Positions 43,092-52,762 of a DNA stretch of 64,000 bases are shown here, in pieces. The DNA is from Paenibacillus sp. J5C2022 (lineage in GTDB: Bacteria; Bacillota; Bacilli; Paenibacillales; Paenibacillaceae). The notes under the pieces are model-generated. The model had not been told where the DNA came from. It made no database searches and was given only the letters and a program-made list of their open reading frames with translations. Numbering within the stretch: the stretch's first letter is position 1; the number at the start of each line of letters is the position of its first letter. The stretch is taken from assembly GCF_025567625.1 (NCBI RefSeq), contig NZ_JAOQJC010000017.1, positions 1 through 64,000 on the forward strand, written 5' to 3'. Made by a program: the position numbers and the translations under genes.

Positions 43092-43373
43092 ATGAACAAA
43101 ACGCTATTGGTCCATAAAGTAGCTGAACAGAACAGGATGCAGAAGACGGAGGCGGAAAAAATTATCGCATCCCTCTTCCATATCATTAGCGACACCTTGG
43201 CTTCCGGAGAAGCCGTACACATTGTCGGCTTCGGAAAGCTGGAGACGAAGCCCACGAAAGCAAAGCTCGCAAGAAACCTGCATACGGGACAACCCCTGCA
43301 GCTTCCGCCATCAAAGAAAATCTCCTTCAAACCGGCAAAAATGTTAAAAGACCGTATCAAGCATTCGGAATGA
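43092..43373 (+). CDS. HU/IHF-family DNA-binding protein (YonN-like)
   Basis: A 93-residue nucleoid-type protein. MNKTLLVHKVAEQNRMQKTEAEKIIASLFHII, then GEAVHIVGFGKLETKPTKAKLARNLHTGQPLQLPPSKKISFKPAKML is the HU core with the signature around GFGKLE. It differs greatly from hbs in the arms. ATG 43092 behind GGGGGATGAGAA. Its place right after a YonO-like polymerase repeats the yonO-yonN pairing of SPbeta. It ends at a strong terminator, so it is expressed as its own unit or by read-through. Confidence 0.9.
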   Translation: MNKTLLVHKVAEQNRMQKTEAEKIIASLFHIISDTLASGEAVHIVGFGKLETKPTKAKLARNLHTGQPLQLPPSKKISFKPAKMLKDRIKHSE

Positions 43374-43422
43374 AAACAAAAGCAGGCAGCCCGTCGCGAA
43401 CCGGGCTGTCTGCTTTTGTTTT
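43374..43422 (+). terminator. Strong terminator after the HU-family gene
   Basis: GCAGGCAGCCCG (43382-43393) / CGGGCTGTCTGC (43402-43413) with one G-U, flanked by AAAACAAAA and TTTTGTTTT, which makes it bidirectional. Between 43423 and 43585 no gene and no clear sigma-A promoter is seen, although the tail operon must start here. Confidence 0.93.
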
Positions 43423-43585
43423 CATGATTAGTAAGCAATTCCTGCCGGAGTTGTTACCGGGCGGCCCTCCCTCCGCTCAACTAATCTGAAAGCAGCATTA
43501 ACTACATGCCTGGATGCGTAAAGGATGGTGATGCGTCATGAACACAAAGTAAACAAATGAATAAAAGGATCGTGAGTGAAAGTCT

Positions 43586-44320
43586 ATGAACAATCAGCCA
43601 GCAACATTTGATCGACTCTCTGCATTTTTGGGACAGCCTGTTCGGTTCCAAGACTTCCTTCTCTACTCCCCGCAGTTGAATGAAATCGCCGAAATAGGAG
43701 AGATGCAATATTATGTGCATTATCTGCTCTCCACCTTCGATAAAGAAAAAATACTGCTGGACTTGTTCGGTATGGACGAGCAAGCTTTCAGCACTCTATC
43801 CTCCGCTGACGATTACGAAGTATTGACGGAAAGTCCCCGAATCGCTTCCTTATTGTCGGAAGGCATTTCATTCTTCACGAAACAAGAGGTCCGTTACCAA
43901 CCTTCGCAGCGCAGCTTCTATATCGGGGACAGCTTGTTCATATCGTGCAACAACTATACAGCCTTCGCGCAGTTGATCAAGCAGCTTAACGGCGCTCCGG
44001 AGTTGCAGGAGAAGCGGCCGGCAGCGTTCAAAAACGAAAAAGCAAAGCAGCTGTTTCAGAAGCTGAGAAAGATGCGAAAAGCCGCTTCGGAAAAAAATGA
44101 GGCACTGGAGCTCAAGGACATCTCGTCCATTCTATGCAGCTCGGAAGGCAATGGCATTCACATTCATAACGTTGGTTGTTTGACAGTTTATCAAATATAC
44201 GAACAGTTCGAGAGAATGAGTCTGAAGCATAAACGAGATACAATACTTCCAGTATGGGCTAATGGGTATTTAAAAGAGGGAGAAAGCTTGCCTGACATCA
44301 TGTCAAAAACCAATTTGTAA
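43586..44320 (+). CDS. First gene of tail module, unknown
   Basis: A 244-residue soluble protein with a mostly helical N-terminal half, a Lys-rich middle (EKAKQLFQKLRKMRKAASEKNEALELKD) and a C-terminal EGNGIHIHNVGCLTVYQIYEQFERM. No family recognised. The ATG has only a weak SD (GTGAGTGAAAGTCT). It precedes the tail tube gene by 35 bases; a tail-module or connector role is inferred only from position. Confidence 0.6.
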   Translation: MNNQPATFDRLSAFLGQPVRFQDFLLYSPQLNEIAEIGEMQYYVHYLLSTFDKEKILLDLFGMDEQAFSTLSSADDYEVLTESPRIASLLSEGISFFTKQEVRYQPSQRSFYIGDSLFISCNNYTAFAQLIKQLNGAPELQEKRPAAFKNEKAKQLFQKLRKMRKAASEKNEALELKDISSILCSSEGNGIHIHNVGCLTVYQIYEQFERMSLKHKRDTILPVWANGYLKEGESLPDIMSKTNL

Positions 44321-44355
44321 TATAACATAACTTAATTTATTGGAGGAACTTACAT

Positions 44356-45117
44356 ATGACACTAGATCTAGGACGTTACGGAACCCGCGAAATTCTAAAC
44401 TTGCAAGTATTCGATTATGTCAGCAAAAATCCGCTCATGTACTTCGATTATGCCAATACCGCTACATTCGAGACCGGCTCCACCCGTGTCCACGCTTGGG
44501 GCGCAGGCTCGCGCCGCCTCTCGTGGGATGGCGAGAAGCAGCTGACGCTGACGGTTGAGACACAGATCTTCTCCATGGAGCATCTGGCGATGCTGTCCGG
44601 TGAAGAAATCATCAGCGGCGCGAAGGACATCTATAAGGTGGAGACGGTGGCTGTAGGTGCCGGCGGAGCCATTGCTCTGAAGAACTCCCCGATCGGCGGC
44701 GTTGACGGAGTGGCGGTCTTCCCATTCATCCGCGGCGTGATCGACAAGCAAGCGCCACAGCCGATCGAATCGGTTACAAGCAATACCGTGACGCTGGCAA
44801 CCGGCGCCGCTGTCGCAGAAGGCGATGAAGTGCAAGTGTTCTATCAATTCTCATCCGCAAGCGCGCATACCATCTCGTTCACGGCCAAGGGCTTCCCGCA
44901 ATACGTCAAGCTGGTCGGTGATACGCTCTATATGGACGAGGTTGCCGGCACGGCTGTCGATGCGCAGATGGTGTTCTACAAAGCGAAAGTGCAGCCAAAC
45001 GTCACAATCGGCATGAGTTCGCAAGGCGACCCGACTTCCATCTCGCTTGTGTTCGACTTGTATCCGGTACAGGTGAACGGAACAGATACGATCGCGGATA
45101 TTACCGTATTCGAATAA
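44356..45117 (+). CDS. Probable major tail tube protein
   Basis: A 253-residue beta-rich protein, MTLDLGRYGTREILNLQVFDYVSKNPLMYFDYAN at the N-terminus and VSLVFDLYPVQVNGTDTIADITVFE-like C-terminal strands. The pattern of a central Ig-like inserted segment (TSNTVTLATGAAVAEGDEVQVFYQFSS) is seen in tube proteins of siphophages. Position before two small genes and the tape measure is the standard tube-chaperone-tape order. The SD is TTGGAGGAACTTACAT. It has higher GC than the flanking genes. Confidence 0.75.
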   Translation: MTLDLGRYGTREILNLQVFDYVSKNPLMYFDYANTATFETGSTRVHAWGAGSRRLSWDGEKQLTLTVETQIFSMEHLAMLSGEEIISGAKDIYKVETVAVGAGGAIALKNSPIGGVDGVAVFPFIRGVIDKQAPQPIESVTSNTVTLATGAAVAEGDEVQVFYQFSSASAHTISFTAKGFPQYVKLVGDTLYMDEVAGTAVDAQMVFYKAKVQPNVTIGMSSQGDPTSISLVFDLYPVQVNGTDTIADITVFE

Positions 45118-45175
45118 AGCTTGCCCAGGGGAGAGATCACGGCGGCGCAGTCGCCCCCTCCCCCCTTTCATTTCT

Positions 45176-45224
45176 CTTTCATGAAGAGGACCTCCACCGT
45201 CTTCTTCGTGAAAGAGCAGTTGAA
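45176..45224 (+). repeat. Hairpin between tail tube and chaperone genes
   Basis: CTCTTTCA and TGAAAGAG (within 45173-45220) are perfectly complementary, with additional inner pairing TGAAGA/TCTTC. It is a candidate RNA structure; no T-run. Confidence 0.6.
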
Positions 45225-45253
45225 ATCTTTGTGTATAAAAGGAGAAATGAACG

Positions 45254-45808
45254 ATGAACGATACGATGATTAACAGGCCGATCACACTGAACGATCTGAA
45301 AAAGGACGCTCAACTGTATGACAGCAGGCACAAAGTAACGTTGCGCAATGGCATGTTCACCTATGTAACCCGGCAATTCTCCAATGCCAGCATCGACGAG
45401 ATGCTGAACGAATTCGGCCATTTCGCCGCTGCATATTACGACACCACAGGTCACCTTGAAGACGACAAGTCTCTCGGATATTTGAACCTGCATATTCTGC
45501 TTCACTTCACGACGATTGCGGAACAGAAGAACATGGCCTTCGCGGACAAAGTTGAATTGTTCGACACCTTGCTCAAGCTCGACTATGTGGAAGAACTGTT
45601 CGATGCCTTCTTGCCCGAGGACCTCGCTAAAGTCTACACGCGGCTCGGACAGTTGATGGACCGCTACAAGCAGCTGCTAGATAGCGATGAACATCTGGCC
45701 AATGACCTGAAGGCGCGAATCGTGCAAGCCCCCCTGCAAAATAAAGAAGAGATTATGAATGTGATGTTCGGCGATGAAACAAAAACACGGAAGGAGACAG
45801 TATTGTAA
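45254..45808 (+). CDS. Probable tail assembly chaperone
   Basis: A 184-residue helical, acidic protein in the position of the gpG-like chaperone, between tail tube and tape measure. Segments: FGHFAAAYYDTTGHLEDDK and LDYVEELFDAFLPEDLAKVYTRLGQLMDRY. Assignment is by position and size, not by a motif. SD AAAGGAGAAATGAACG. Its stop overlaps the next start (TAATG). Confidence 0.55.
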   Translation: MNDTMINRPITLNDLKKDAQLYDSRHKVTLRNGMFTYVTRQFSNASIDEMLNEFGHFAAAYYDTTGHLEDDKSLGYLNLHILLHFTTIAEQKNMAFADKVELFDTLLKLDYVEELFDAFLPEDLAKVYTRLGQLMDRYKQLLDSDEHLANDLKARIVQAPLQNKEEIMNVMFGDETKTRKETVL

Positions 45809-46230
45809 TGAAAATATATATCCATGAACTTGAATATGCGATTTCTTTCTTATATCGGCTCAATCTGAAAGACTACAGCTCCAGAATGCGCACAAGAGTG
45901 CTTAAGCTCTTGTCTGAGCGGTATCAGCAATATAAGGATGAATACGTTCAATTAGTGAAGGAACATGCGAGGCTGGATGAACAAGGCGAGCCTGTGATCA
46001 TTGCAGGTGAAACTGGACAACGCTATGCGATTGACGATCCGGAGGAATTTTCCAGAACACTCGAACCTTTGCTTTATGAACAATTCGTCATCGAAGCGAA
46101 CGAGAATAACAAGGCAATGATGCAGAGCGTTGCACAATCTGTCCTGCATTGCGATTTGTCATTCGAAGGCGATGAACAATTTCAATATGATCGGTTGGCT
46201 GAAATCTTCGAAGCTATCCCCGATCACTAA
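45808..46230 (+). CDS. Small tail-module protein (possibly DUF1617-like)
   Basis: A 140-residue helical protein, MKIYIHELEYAISFLYRLNL onward. Layout and position resemble DUF1617-type proteins beside siphophage tape measures, or the second product of a chaperone pair. No -1 slippery site was noted at the junction; the TAATG overlap implies reinitiation instead. Ends 14 bases before the tape-measure ATG. Confidence 0.5.
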   Translation: MKIYIHELEYAISFLYRLNLKDYSSRMRTRVLKLLSERYQQYKDEYVQLVKEHARLDEQGEPVIIAGETGQRYAIDDPEEFSRTLEPLLYEQFVIEANENNKAMMQSVAQSVLHCDLSFEGDEQFQYDRLAEIFEAIPDH

Positions 46231-46244
46231 GAGGTGAGACTGCC

Positions 46245-49200
46245 ATGTCTGAAGAGATAAAGCTTGACTTCAGCTTCAATGCTTCCAAATCTACGATTCG
46301 AAAATTGAATCAGATTATAACCAGAATTGAAGAAAATCCCGCTTTAAAAAACATTAATGTTGGAACAAGTCTCGACTCCGACAGTCAACAATTGTTCAAC
46401 CTGTTCAACAAGGAAATTGAGAAATCCGGCACTGAGATGCAGAAAGCTGGCGCAAAGACAGCCTTCCTGGATACAAAATTCGGGAAGCTGCTTAACACTG
46501 TATCTACTGTATTTGGTTCAAAAATATTGGCACTTCCCCAGCTCTTGTTCAGTGCCACGACGGCTACGATTCTCGAAGTTGACAAGCAATTCAATCAATT
46601 GAAACAAACGATGAGTGCAGACACCGACTTCAAACGAATGCTGGAAGGAAGTATTGAACTCTCAAAGGAACTTGGGCGTTCCTTGGCCGATGTGAATAAA
46701 TCAATCATCGAGGTCGCAAAAAAAGGTTATAACGGCGAGCAAACGCTGGAGCTGGCCCGAACGATGACGGTTACCCAAAATGTAACCGATATCGGCTCCG
46801 ACCAATCGTATGCGACTATAACCACTGCCATGAACGCTTTCAATATACAAGCGTATCAGTCCATGAGCATCATTGACCAGTTGAATAGCCTGAATAACGC
46901 ATTCGGTGTGTCGAACAACGAATTGGCCGCCTCACTTCAGCAAACGGCGAATGCTGCCGCCTCAATTGGCGTCAGTATGGCTGAACTGTTGGGAGACAGC
47001 ACTGCGCTAATGCAAGTTACGCGAGAGTCTGGAGCTGTAACTTCGAATGCCCTGCAAACCATCTATGCCAATCTGACTTCATCGCAGCCCGCAATCGAAG
47101 CTTTGTCGGGAATCGGCATTTCTATTGAAGGCGCCAACGGACAGTTAAAGTCGGCGACACAGCTATTGGATGAAGCAGCGCTGTCTTGGAGGTCGCTTAC
47201 GAAGCAAGAGCAGCTTCACAACGCCCAGTCCATTGCTGGCGAGAAGCATGCCGCCCGCTTCATGGCGCTTATGGACAACCGCCATTCTGCGCATGAAGCT
47301 ACTACTGTTGCACTGCATTCCGAAGGATCGGCCATGCAGGACAACGCTGCCTATATGGAATCTTATGAAGCAAGAGTCAACCGACTTCGGGCGGCTTGGC
47401 AGCAATTCAGCCTTTCCGTGGGGAATGCAGTAGTTAACGATGCACTTACTGGTCTCCTTCAAATCGGCACTTCGTTAATCACCGTATTGAATAGTGTGAT
47501 TAACAAAGTAGGCTTCCTCCCTGTTCTGTTCGGGGCAACCGGTATTGCGGTCTACGCCCTTAACGGTAAGGTGAAGGAGTTGGCCAACAACTTTGCCAAT
47601 AAGACAATTGCGTTAATTAAAATGCCTGCTATATTAAAGTCGGTAAACACGAGCTCAAAAGCTCTGGCTTTCACCTTCAGAGTACTAGGCACTTCAATTC
47701 GAACGCTTCTGGCTGCATCCGGGGTAGGTCTTATATTGACGGCGGTCGGATTCGCAGCCGAATTTCTGTTCAACAAGATCTCCAAGACGAAAGAAGCGAT
47801 CGATGATACCTCGGATTCACTGGAGGCATTGAAGACGAAATCAACGGAAGCCGGTCGCTTAGAGGAACTATCTACGCAGTATAATGATCTGGCCAATAAG
47901 CCGTCATTATCTGCAGAAGACAAAATGAGCCTGTCCAATATCGAGCAGGAGCTTGAACAAAACTATCAGCTGTCGCTTAGCCCATTGGACGAAGAAAGAA
48001 CGGCACTAGCACTCAATAATGATCTTATTGAGCAAAAACTCGGCTTGCTGCGAGAAGAAATTGCCTTGAAGCGCGAAGAAGCCTCCCTTGCCTTCCGTAG
48101 CAACGAATCGCAAATTAGAGAAGATATCTCTTCGCAAAAACAGGCAGCCGAAGAAGCAAGAGAAAAGCTGCAGAATAGAAAGAATGTCTACGATGAGTTC
48201 AGACGTCGCCGGGATGCCGGCGAGACCATTACGAATTCCGATGAGTTTTTCTTCCATAAAGAATTGAACTTCATGGAGCTGAATTCTCAGAACGACTATC
48301 ACGCCAATGATATTGAGGACCTCGGCGAGATATTGGCGAAAGAAATTGCCGATGCCGAGAGGAAAGTTAGCGAGGCCAATGAAAGCTATAGCCAGTCCAT
48401 TCAAAAAGCGACGAGCGGCTTGCAAGGCGAATTCAGAAATTACCTGGATATGCTGGAAATTAGCGGTGAGGAGCTTAAGCCTGCAACTAGGGTCGTATTC
48501 GACGCCCTGGCCGGGCTTGATGCCGAATTCGGACTCAATCTGGACACGAACGATCTGGACAGCTTCTTTCAACAGCTGAATGCAATCGACGTCACCTCCA
48601 TTGAACAAATCGAAGAATTATTCAAAGAGAGGTTCCCTGAATCCTCTCAGCAATTCAGCAAGGCTTTAAAGCAAATCGAAACCGATCTTGCCAGAATGAA
48701 CTTTTCCAAAAGCAACCGCGCTATTGAGAATGGTGCGGATCAAGTATCGGACTCTCTCACCGCTCAACAGGAGAAATTCAGATCCACATCCAATGAAGTG
48801 AAGCAATTCAATCAGCTGCTTCATGATATGAATAATGAGCAATATCTAAATTCGGAAGCGGCGCTCGACCTGATCTTAAAGTACCCCGAGCTGGCTTCAA
48901 ACATTGAGCAGACGAGTAAAGGCTGGAAGCTGTCCACTACGGCATTGGAGAACTTAAGAAAAACAAAAGTACTGGAAGCGCAAAGCGCGGTAACTGCTCA
49001 AATCCAGTCCACAAAAGCTACGCTGAATAATACGCTTAGCCGAGTTAATGCATACGGGCTCGAACTGGATGCGATCAAAAACTTGAAGTCAGCTCACGAA
49101 GAAGTCGGGAAGCTTGGTTTTATTAGGCAATATGGCGAAGATGCTTTTGAGACAATCACATTCGACGACGAGAACAATCGGATTTACACTGGAACAGGAA

Positions 49201-51464
49201 AAAAAGGTTTTACCGAATGGAAAGATGAACAACAATACAATCGGATTAAACAAGACTTCATGGAACAAAAAAGTTCTCGTGATTCCATTATCAAATTAGG
49301 TGAACTTCAAGAACAACAAGAAGTATACGAGAAATTGCTCAACGATCCAAACTATGGAGTACCAACGCGAGATGGCGGTTCATCTTCTGGCCCTAAAGAT
49401 GAGCCCAGAAAAAAGGATTCGTTGGACGCCTATATTAATGGCATCAACACCGAAGCCGAGAAAGTACGAAAAGCTAATGAAGAGCTTGAAAGCAGCATGT
49501 CGGAGGACGATCCCTATTCGGTTCGAATTGACAATACGAGCAAGCTGCTGGAAGGCAAGCATAAGGAAATCGATGAGCTGAAGAAAGCGAATAGCATATT
49601 TCTTGACGAGATGGCCAATCTTCAAGCTGGACAGAAATCCGAAAACCTCTCCGATTGGTTCGACAGCAATGGTGAAGCGACAGAATACTATATCAATCTA
49701 TTCAATTCCTTATCGACAGGCAAGGCACAGGATCAACTAGAAAAACTATTCAACAAATATAAGGCCTATCGTGAGGTCCTTGAAGACAATGAATCGCGAA
49801 TAGCTTCGCTGACATCCAATAACAAGTCTCTGCTCCAATCGCTAGACGATCTGAAGCTTGCCTATACGGAAAATTACTTGGAGCAACGTACGAAAGCACT
49901 CGAAGAATACGACAACAAGATGAAGAAGTCCCAGCAAATTCAATCCACTTATGAAGAGCATACGACATTATGGAATAAAGAAGCAAAAAAACAGCTAAAT
50001 ATCCTGTATGAAAAAAAACATGCCCTTAATCGTGAGAACGATTCGATACGTAAAAAACTGAAGCAAAACGAGAAGGCGCAACAATCGGAGAGACTGACAG
50101 CTGAGCAAATCGCCGCTTTGAACGCGCAATTGAAAGCCAATTCCGATGCTTGGTACGATACTGTCAACGCTATTCAGTCCACGATGGAAGCTTTAGAAGA
50201 TTACCGAAAGAGCCAGGTCGATCAGATTATCGGCAAATATAAGGACATGCTCAAGCAGCAAAAAGATCTGGAGCTTAAGGCCATCGACGAACGAATTAAA
50301 AATGAAGATGAGCTGCATGAAAAAATTATGGACAACTATGGTGAGCAGCTTGATCAAATCAAAAAAACGATCGATGCTCAGAAGCATGCTCTGGATCGAA
50401 AATACGCCGAAGAAGATCATGAACGGGATATGGACAAGCTGCTTCAGGAGGAATCTGTCATCCAGCAAAAGCTCCATACGATCCGATTGGACGATTCCTA
50501 TGAAGGCAAAGCGCGGAGGAATGAACTGGATCAAGAGCTGGCTGACATTAGGAAGCAAATACAAGAAAAACAGCTGGAGCGCGGACGTGAGCTGGAAAAA
50601 GAGGCGCTTGACGACCGTATGCAGGATGCCGAGAAGCACTACGGCGAATTAGAGGATATCGAAAATAAACGACATGAGAAGGAACGACAGAATCTCGCAT
50701 TAGACAAAGAACTGAGACAGCAGCATTGGGACTCTATTCTTGAGAATGAACAGTACTTCAGTGAGCTTAAATCGCAGCTTCTAAGCAATGATGTCGCAAT
50801 CGTACAGACTGCTCTTGGACAGATGAAAGAGGAGTATCAAACCTTCTTCTCTTACCTGCGAACAAACGCTGAATCCTTGGGAAGCATGTTCGATACGTTA
50901 TTTACGAATCTTAAACCGGACTATAGCCAATTGGAGGAATTTCCGATAACTTCTCTGGCAGACGAATTCAACGCCATGCTGCAGAAGGACTGGGAAGAGT
51001 ACTTACACAATAAATTCAAGGCAGAATCCATTAAAGACCCAAAAAATGAGCAATTTCAACAATTGCATGCAAGGAATACGGAATTGAGGGACAAGTGGGG
51101 GTTCAAGGACGGAAGCTATAATGAACTAAAAAACATTCAAATCGTTTACAATCCTTCATTAAAACAAACGAAGGAGACTGTAAATTGGAAGTCAGAAATG
51201 CAATCGTTTGTCCCCTCAGTCATGCAATCTGCCAAAAATGACTTGTTAGAGAATACACCTTCTAAAGGAATCAGCAATCTGGCAATCCAGACATTTAATG
51301 GAATCACCCAACTCTTTGAGAAAACGCCCCCTCCCTCAAGCTCGACCGGTACGCTCATAGAGAACATTGCAGTATCTCTTCAAGGTAATGTACTGGACGG
51401 TGCCGACTTTGCAGAGAAATTCATGGGCGGATTAACACGAAAAGGGATACGAATCGGCCGCTAG
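46245..51464 (+). CDS. Tail tape measure protein, TP901-type
   Basis: A 1739-residue protein. The N-terminal TP901-type core (about 60-420) contains the usual pattern of helices: EVDKQFNQLKQTMSADTDFKRMLEG, LSKELGRSLADVNKSIIEVAKKGYN, and NELAASLQQTANAAASIGVSMAELLGDSTALMQVTRESG. Two hydrophobic segments (about 420-440 and 485-510) follow, then long charged coiled coils (about 520-1560). No peptidase or lysozyme motif was seen. From the usual 1.5 angstrom per residue, the tail would be about 260 nm. ATG follows AGAGGTGAGACTGCC. Confidence 0.92.
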   Translation: MSEEIKLDFSFNASKSTIRKLNQIITRIEENPALKNINVGTSLDSDSQQLFNLFNKEIEKSGTEMQKAGAKTAFLDTKFGKLLNTVSTVFGSKILALPQLLFSATTATILEVDKQFNQLKQTMSADTDFKRMLEGSIELSKELGRSLADVNKSIIEVAKKGYNGEQTLELARTMTVTQNVTDIGSDQSYATITTAMNAFNIQAYQSMSIIDQLNSLNNAFGVSNNELAASLQQTANAAASIGVSMAELLGDSTALMQVTRESGAVTSNALQTIYANLTSSQPAIEALSGIGISIEGANGQLKSATQLLDEAALSWRSLTKQEQLHNAQSIAGEKHAARFMALMDNRHSAHEATTVALHSEGSAMQDNAAYMESYEARVNRLRAAWQQFSLSVGNAVVNDALTGLLQIGTSLITVLNSVINKVGFLPVLFGATGIAVYALNGKVKELANNFANKTIALIKMPAILKSVNTSSKALAFTFRVLGTSIRTLLAASGVGLILTAVGFAAEFLFNKISKTKEAIDDTSDSLEALKTKSTEAGRLEELSTQYNDLANKPSLSAEDKMSLSNIEQELEQNYQLSLSPLDEERTALALNNDLIEQKLGLLREEIALKREEASLAFRSNESQIREDISSQKQAAEEAREKLQNRKNVYDEFRRRRDAGETITNSDEFFFHKELNFMELNSQNDYHANDIEDLGEILAKEIADAERKVSEANESYSQSIQKATSGLQGEFRNYLDMLEISGEELKPATRVVFDALAGLDAEFGLNLDTNDLDSFFQQLNAIDVTSIEQIEELFKERFPESSQQFSKALKQIETDLARMNFSKSNRAIENGADQVSDSLTAQQEKFRSTSNEVKQFNQLLHDMNNEQYLNSEAALDLILKYPELASNIEQTSKGWKLSTTALENLRKTKVLEAQSAVTAQIQSTKATLNNTLSRVNAYGLELDAIKNLKSAHEEVGKLGFIRQYGEDAFETITFDDENNRIYTGTGKKGFTEWKDEQQYNRIKQDFMEQKSSRDSIIKLGELQEQQEVYEKLLNDPNYGVPTRDGGSSSGPKDEPRKKDSLDAYINGINTEAEKVRKANEELESSMSEDDPYSVRIDNTSKLLEGKHKEIDELKKANSIFLDEMANLQAGQKSENLSDWFDSNGEATEYYINLFNSLSTGKAQDQLEKLFNKYKAYREVLEDNESRIASLTSNNKSLLQSLDDLKLAYTENYLEQRTKALEEYDNKMKKSQQIQSTYEEHTTLWNKEAKKQLNILYEKKHALNRENDSIRKKLKQNEKAQQSERLTAEQIAALNAQLKANSDAWYDTVNAIQSTMEALEDYRKSQVDQIIGKYKDMLKQQKDLELKAIDERIKNEDELHEKIMDNYGEQLDQIKKTIDAQKHALDRKYAEEDHERDMDKLLQEESVIQQKLHTIRLDDSYEGKARRNELDQELADIRKQIQEKQLERGRELEKEALDDRMQDAEKHYGELEDIENKRHEKERQNLALDKELRQQHWDSILENEQYFSELKSQLLSNDVAIVQTALGQMKEEYQTFFSYLRTNAESLGSMFDTLFTNLKPDYSQLEEFPITSLADEFNAMLQKDWEEYLHNKFKAESIKDPKNEQFQQLHARNTELRDKWGFKDGSYNELKNIQIVYNPSLKQTKETVNWKSEMQSFVPSVMQSAKNDLLENTPSKGISNLAIQTFNGITQLFEKTPPPSSSTGTLIENIAVSLQGNVLDGADFAEKFMGGLTRKGIRIGR

Positions 51465-51510
51465 CAGTGGAGTTTATAACCACTCTAACAATTATTTGGA
51501 GGTGATAACA

Positions 51511-52104
51511 GTGCCTATTCACGATTCGTTGTATTTTACATACAACCATAAACGATCCAAAGATTTGCGTATGCTTCAAATTTCACTGGATGGGGGTATG
51601 CAGGAAGAGTACTTTGCAGCTTCTCAATCGATTGTGGAAGATAGAGCGCGCGGCCGACAGAAGCCCTACTTTCAAAGACTGGAGAAATCTCCGCTTGAAC
51701 TTGCAGTCCAAATCGCGTTCCAGGAGGAATGGACGGACGGTGATCTGAGAGCTTTGCGCAGATGGCTCACGGAACCGCATTATTATGCGCCTCTCATCTT
51801 CTCTAGCGATCCTGAGAAAATCTACTATGCACTCTACGTCGATGAACCGCGATTGATTCACAATGCACGGAACGAGGGATACATCACACTTCGGTTTCGG
51901 TGTAATGACGGCTATGCCTATTCCCCGCTCATGATGTCTGAGCAATACGATTGGGAAGACAATCCGACCCACATTGGACTCATGCAATTTACGGCCGGAA
52001 TCCATATCGGGACAGTAACGAATGAATGGCAACAACTGACTCTCGCTGCCGAACGCCGCAGATGGTCTGATCTCCCCCCTGATTCTAGTTGGGAAAATCT
52101 ATGA
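51511..52104 (+). CDS. Distal tail protein (Dit-like)
   Basis: A 197-residue protein following the tape measure. N-terminal PIHDSLYFTYNHKRSKDLRMLQISL and LELAVQIAFQEEWTDGDLRALRRWL are Dit N-domain features (phi3626 gp14-like). Start GTG 51511 behind GGAGGTGATAACA; the frame extends only 15 bases upstream. It would form the hub ring linking tube and fibre. Confidence 0.82.
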   Translation: MPIHDSLYFTYNHKRSKDLRMLQISLDGGMQEEYFAASQSIVEDRARGRQKPYFQRLEKSPLELAVQIAFQEEWTDGDLRALRRWLTEPHYYAPLIFSSDPEKIYYALYVDEPRLIHNARNEGYITLRFRCNDGYAYSPLMMSEQYDWEDNPTHIGLMQFTAGIHIGTVTNEWQQLTLAAERRRWSDLPPDSSWENL

Positions 52105-52118
52105 AAGGAGCATGTACC

Positions 52119-52754
52119 ATGACTCTAACAACACTTGTATTGAACTTGAAAAAACCTGAAATTACTGATCATATTCATCAAACAGTCATCGATCTTCATG
52201 ACAACTTCCAAAAGCTCGATGACGCAGCAGAAGTTTATATTGATGCCACTCCCACATCCGGCAGCTGGACCAAAAATAAAAAGCTGTATTATACACAGCC
52301 GCAAAATGGAGGTTACGTTGGCATTATTAATCTCCGTGAAGGCAAAGCGGCTCCCCGATGGGGTTCCATAACTCCGTATGCTATTGGCGATGAGGTTATT
52401 CCTGCTGAAGATAATGGTCATTATTATTCATGCATCCAATCGGGCTACAGTTCACCATTCGAGCCGGTATGGTCAACTTCCGATTCGTCCGTAACTGAAG
52501 ATACGTTCAACAAGGAAGTTTGGCAGCCCTCGAAATCATATAGTTTGCATGACATTGTCTTATCCTCCATTACCAATGACCGCTTCTATGTATGCATAAC
52601 ACCAGGAACCTCGGGGGTCAATGAACCTCAATGGGCCACCTCCAATGGTGTATCCACGACTGACAATGAAGTCGTATGGATGACCTATCGCATTGTGAAA
52701 TGGCAGGAAGTGGGAAGCGCTGCACACTTCAGACCATTCGGCAAGATAGAGTAG
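52119..52754 (+). CDS. Tail protein with two carbohydrate-binding-type modules
   Basis: A 212-residue protein. After an N-terminal helical part it has two similar modules of about 45 residues: YAIGDEVIPAEDNGHYYSCIQ and YSLHDIVLSSITNDRFYVCI, each with a following SG..EPxW-like turn. The pattern Gly-Asp-x-Val then Tyr-x-Cys is common in phage fibre proteins and resembles CBM5/12-type folds. A third such module occurs at 59134-59835. ATG 52119 behind GAAAGGAGC. Confidence 0.65.
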   Translation: MTLTTLVLNLKKPEITDHIHQTVIDLHDNFQKLDDAAEVYIDATPTSGSWTKNKKLYYTQPQNGGYVGIINLREGKAAPRWGSITPYAIGDEVIPAEDNGHYYSCIQSGYSSPFEPVWSTSDSSVTEDTFNKEVWQPSKSYSLHDIVLSSITNDRFYVCITPGTSGVNEPQWATSNGVSTTDNEVVWMTYRIVKWQEVGSAAHFRPFGKIE

Positions 52755-52762
52755 GTGTTCTT

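Noticed and set aside
46245..51464. Possibility of a contractile (myophage/R-type) tail
   Set aside because: No sheath, baseplate wedge or LysM-type gene between tube and tape measure; Dit/Tal order fits a non-contractile tail.
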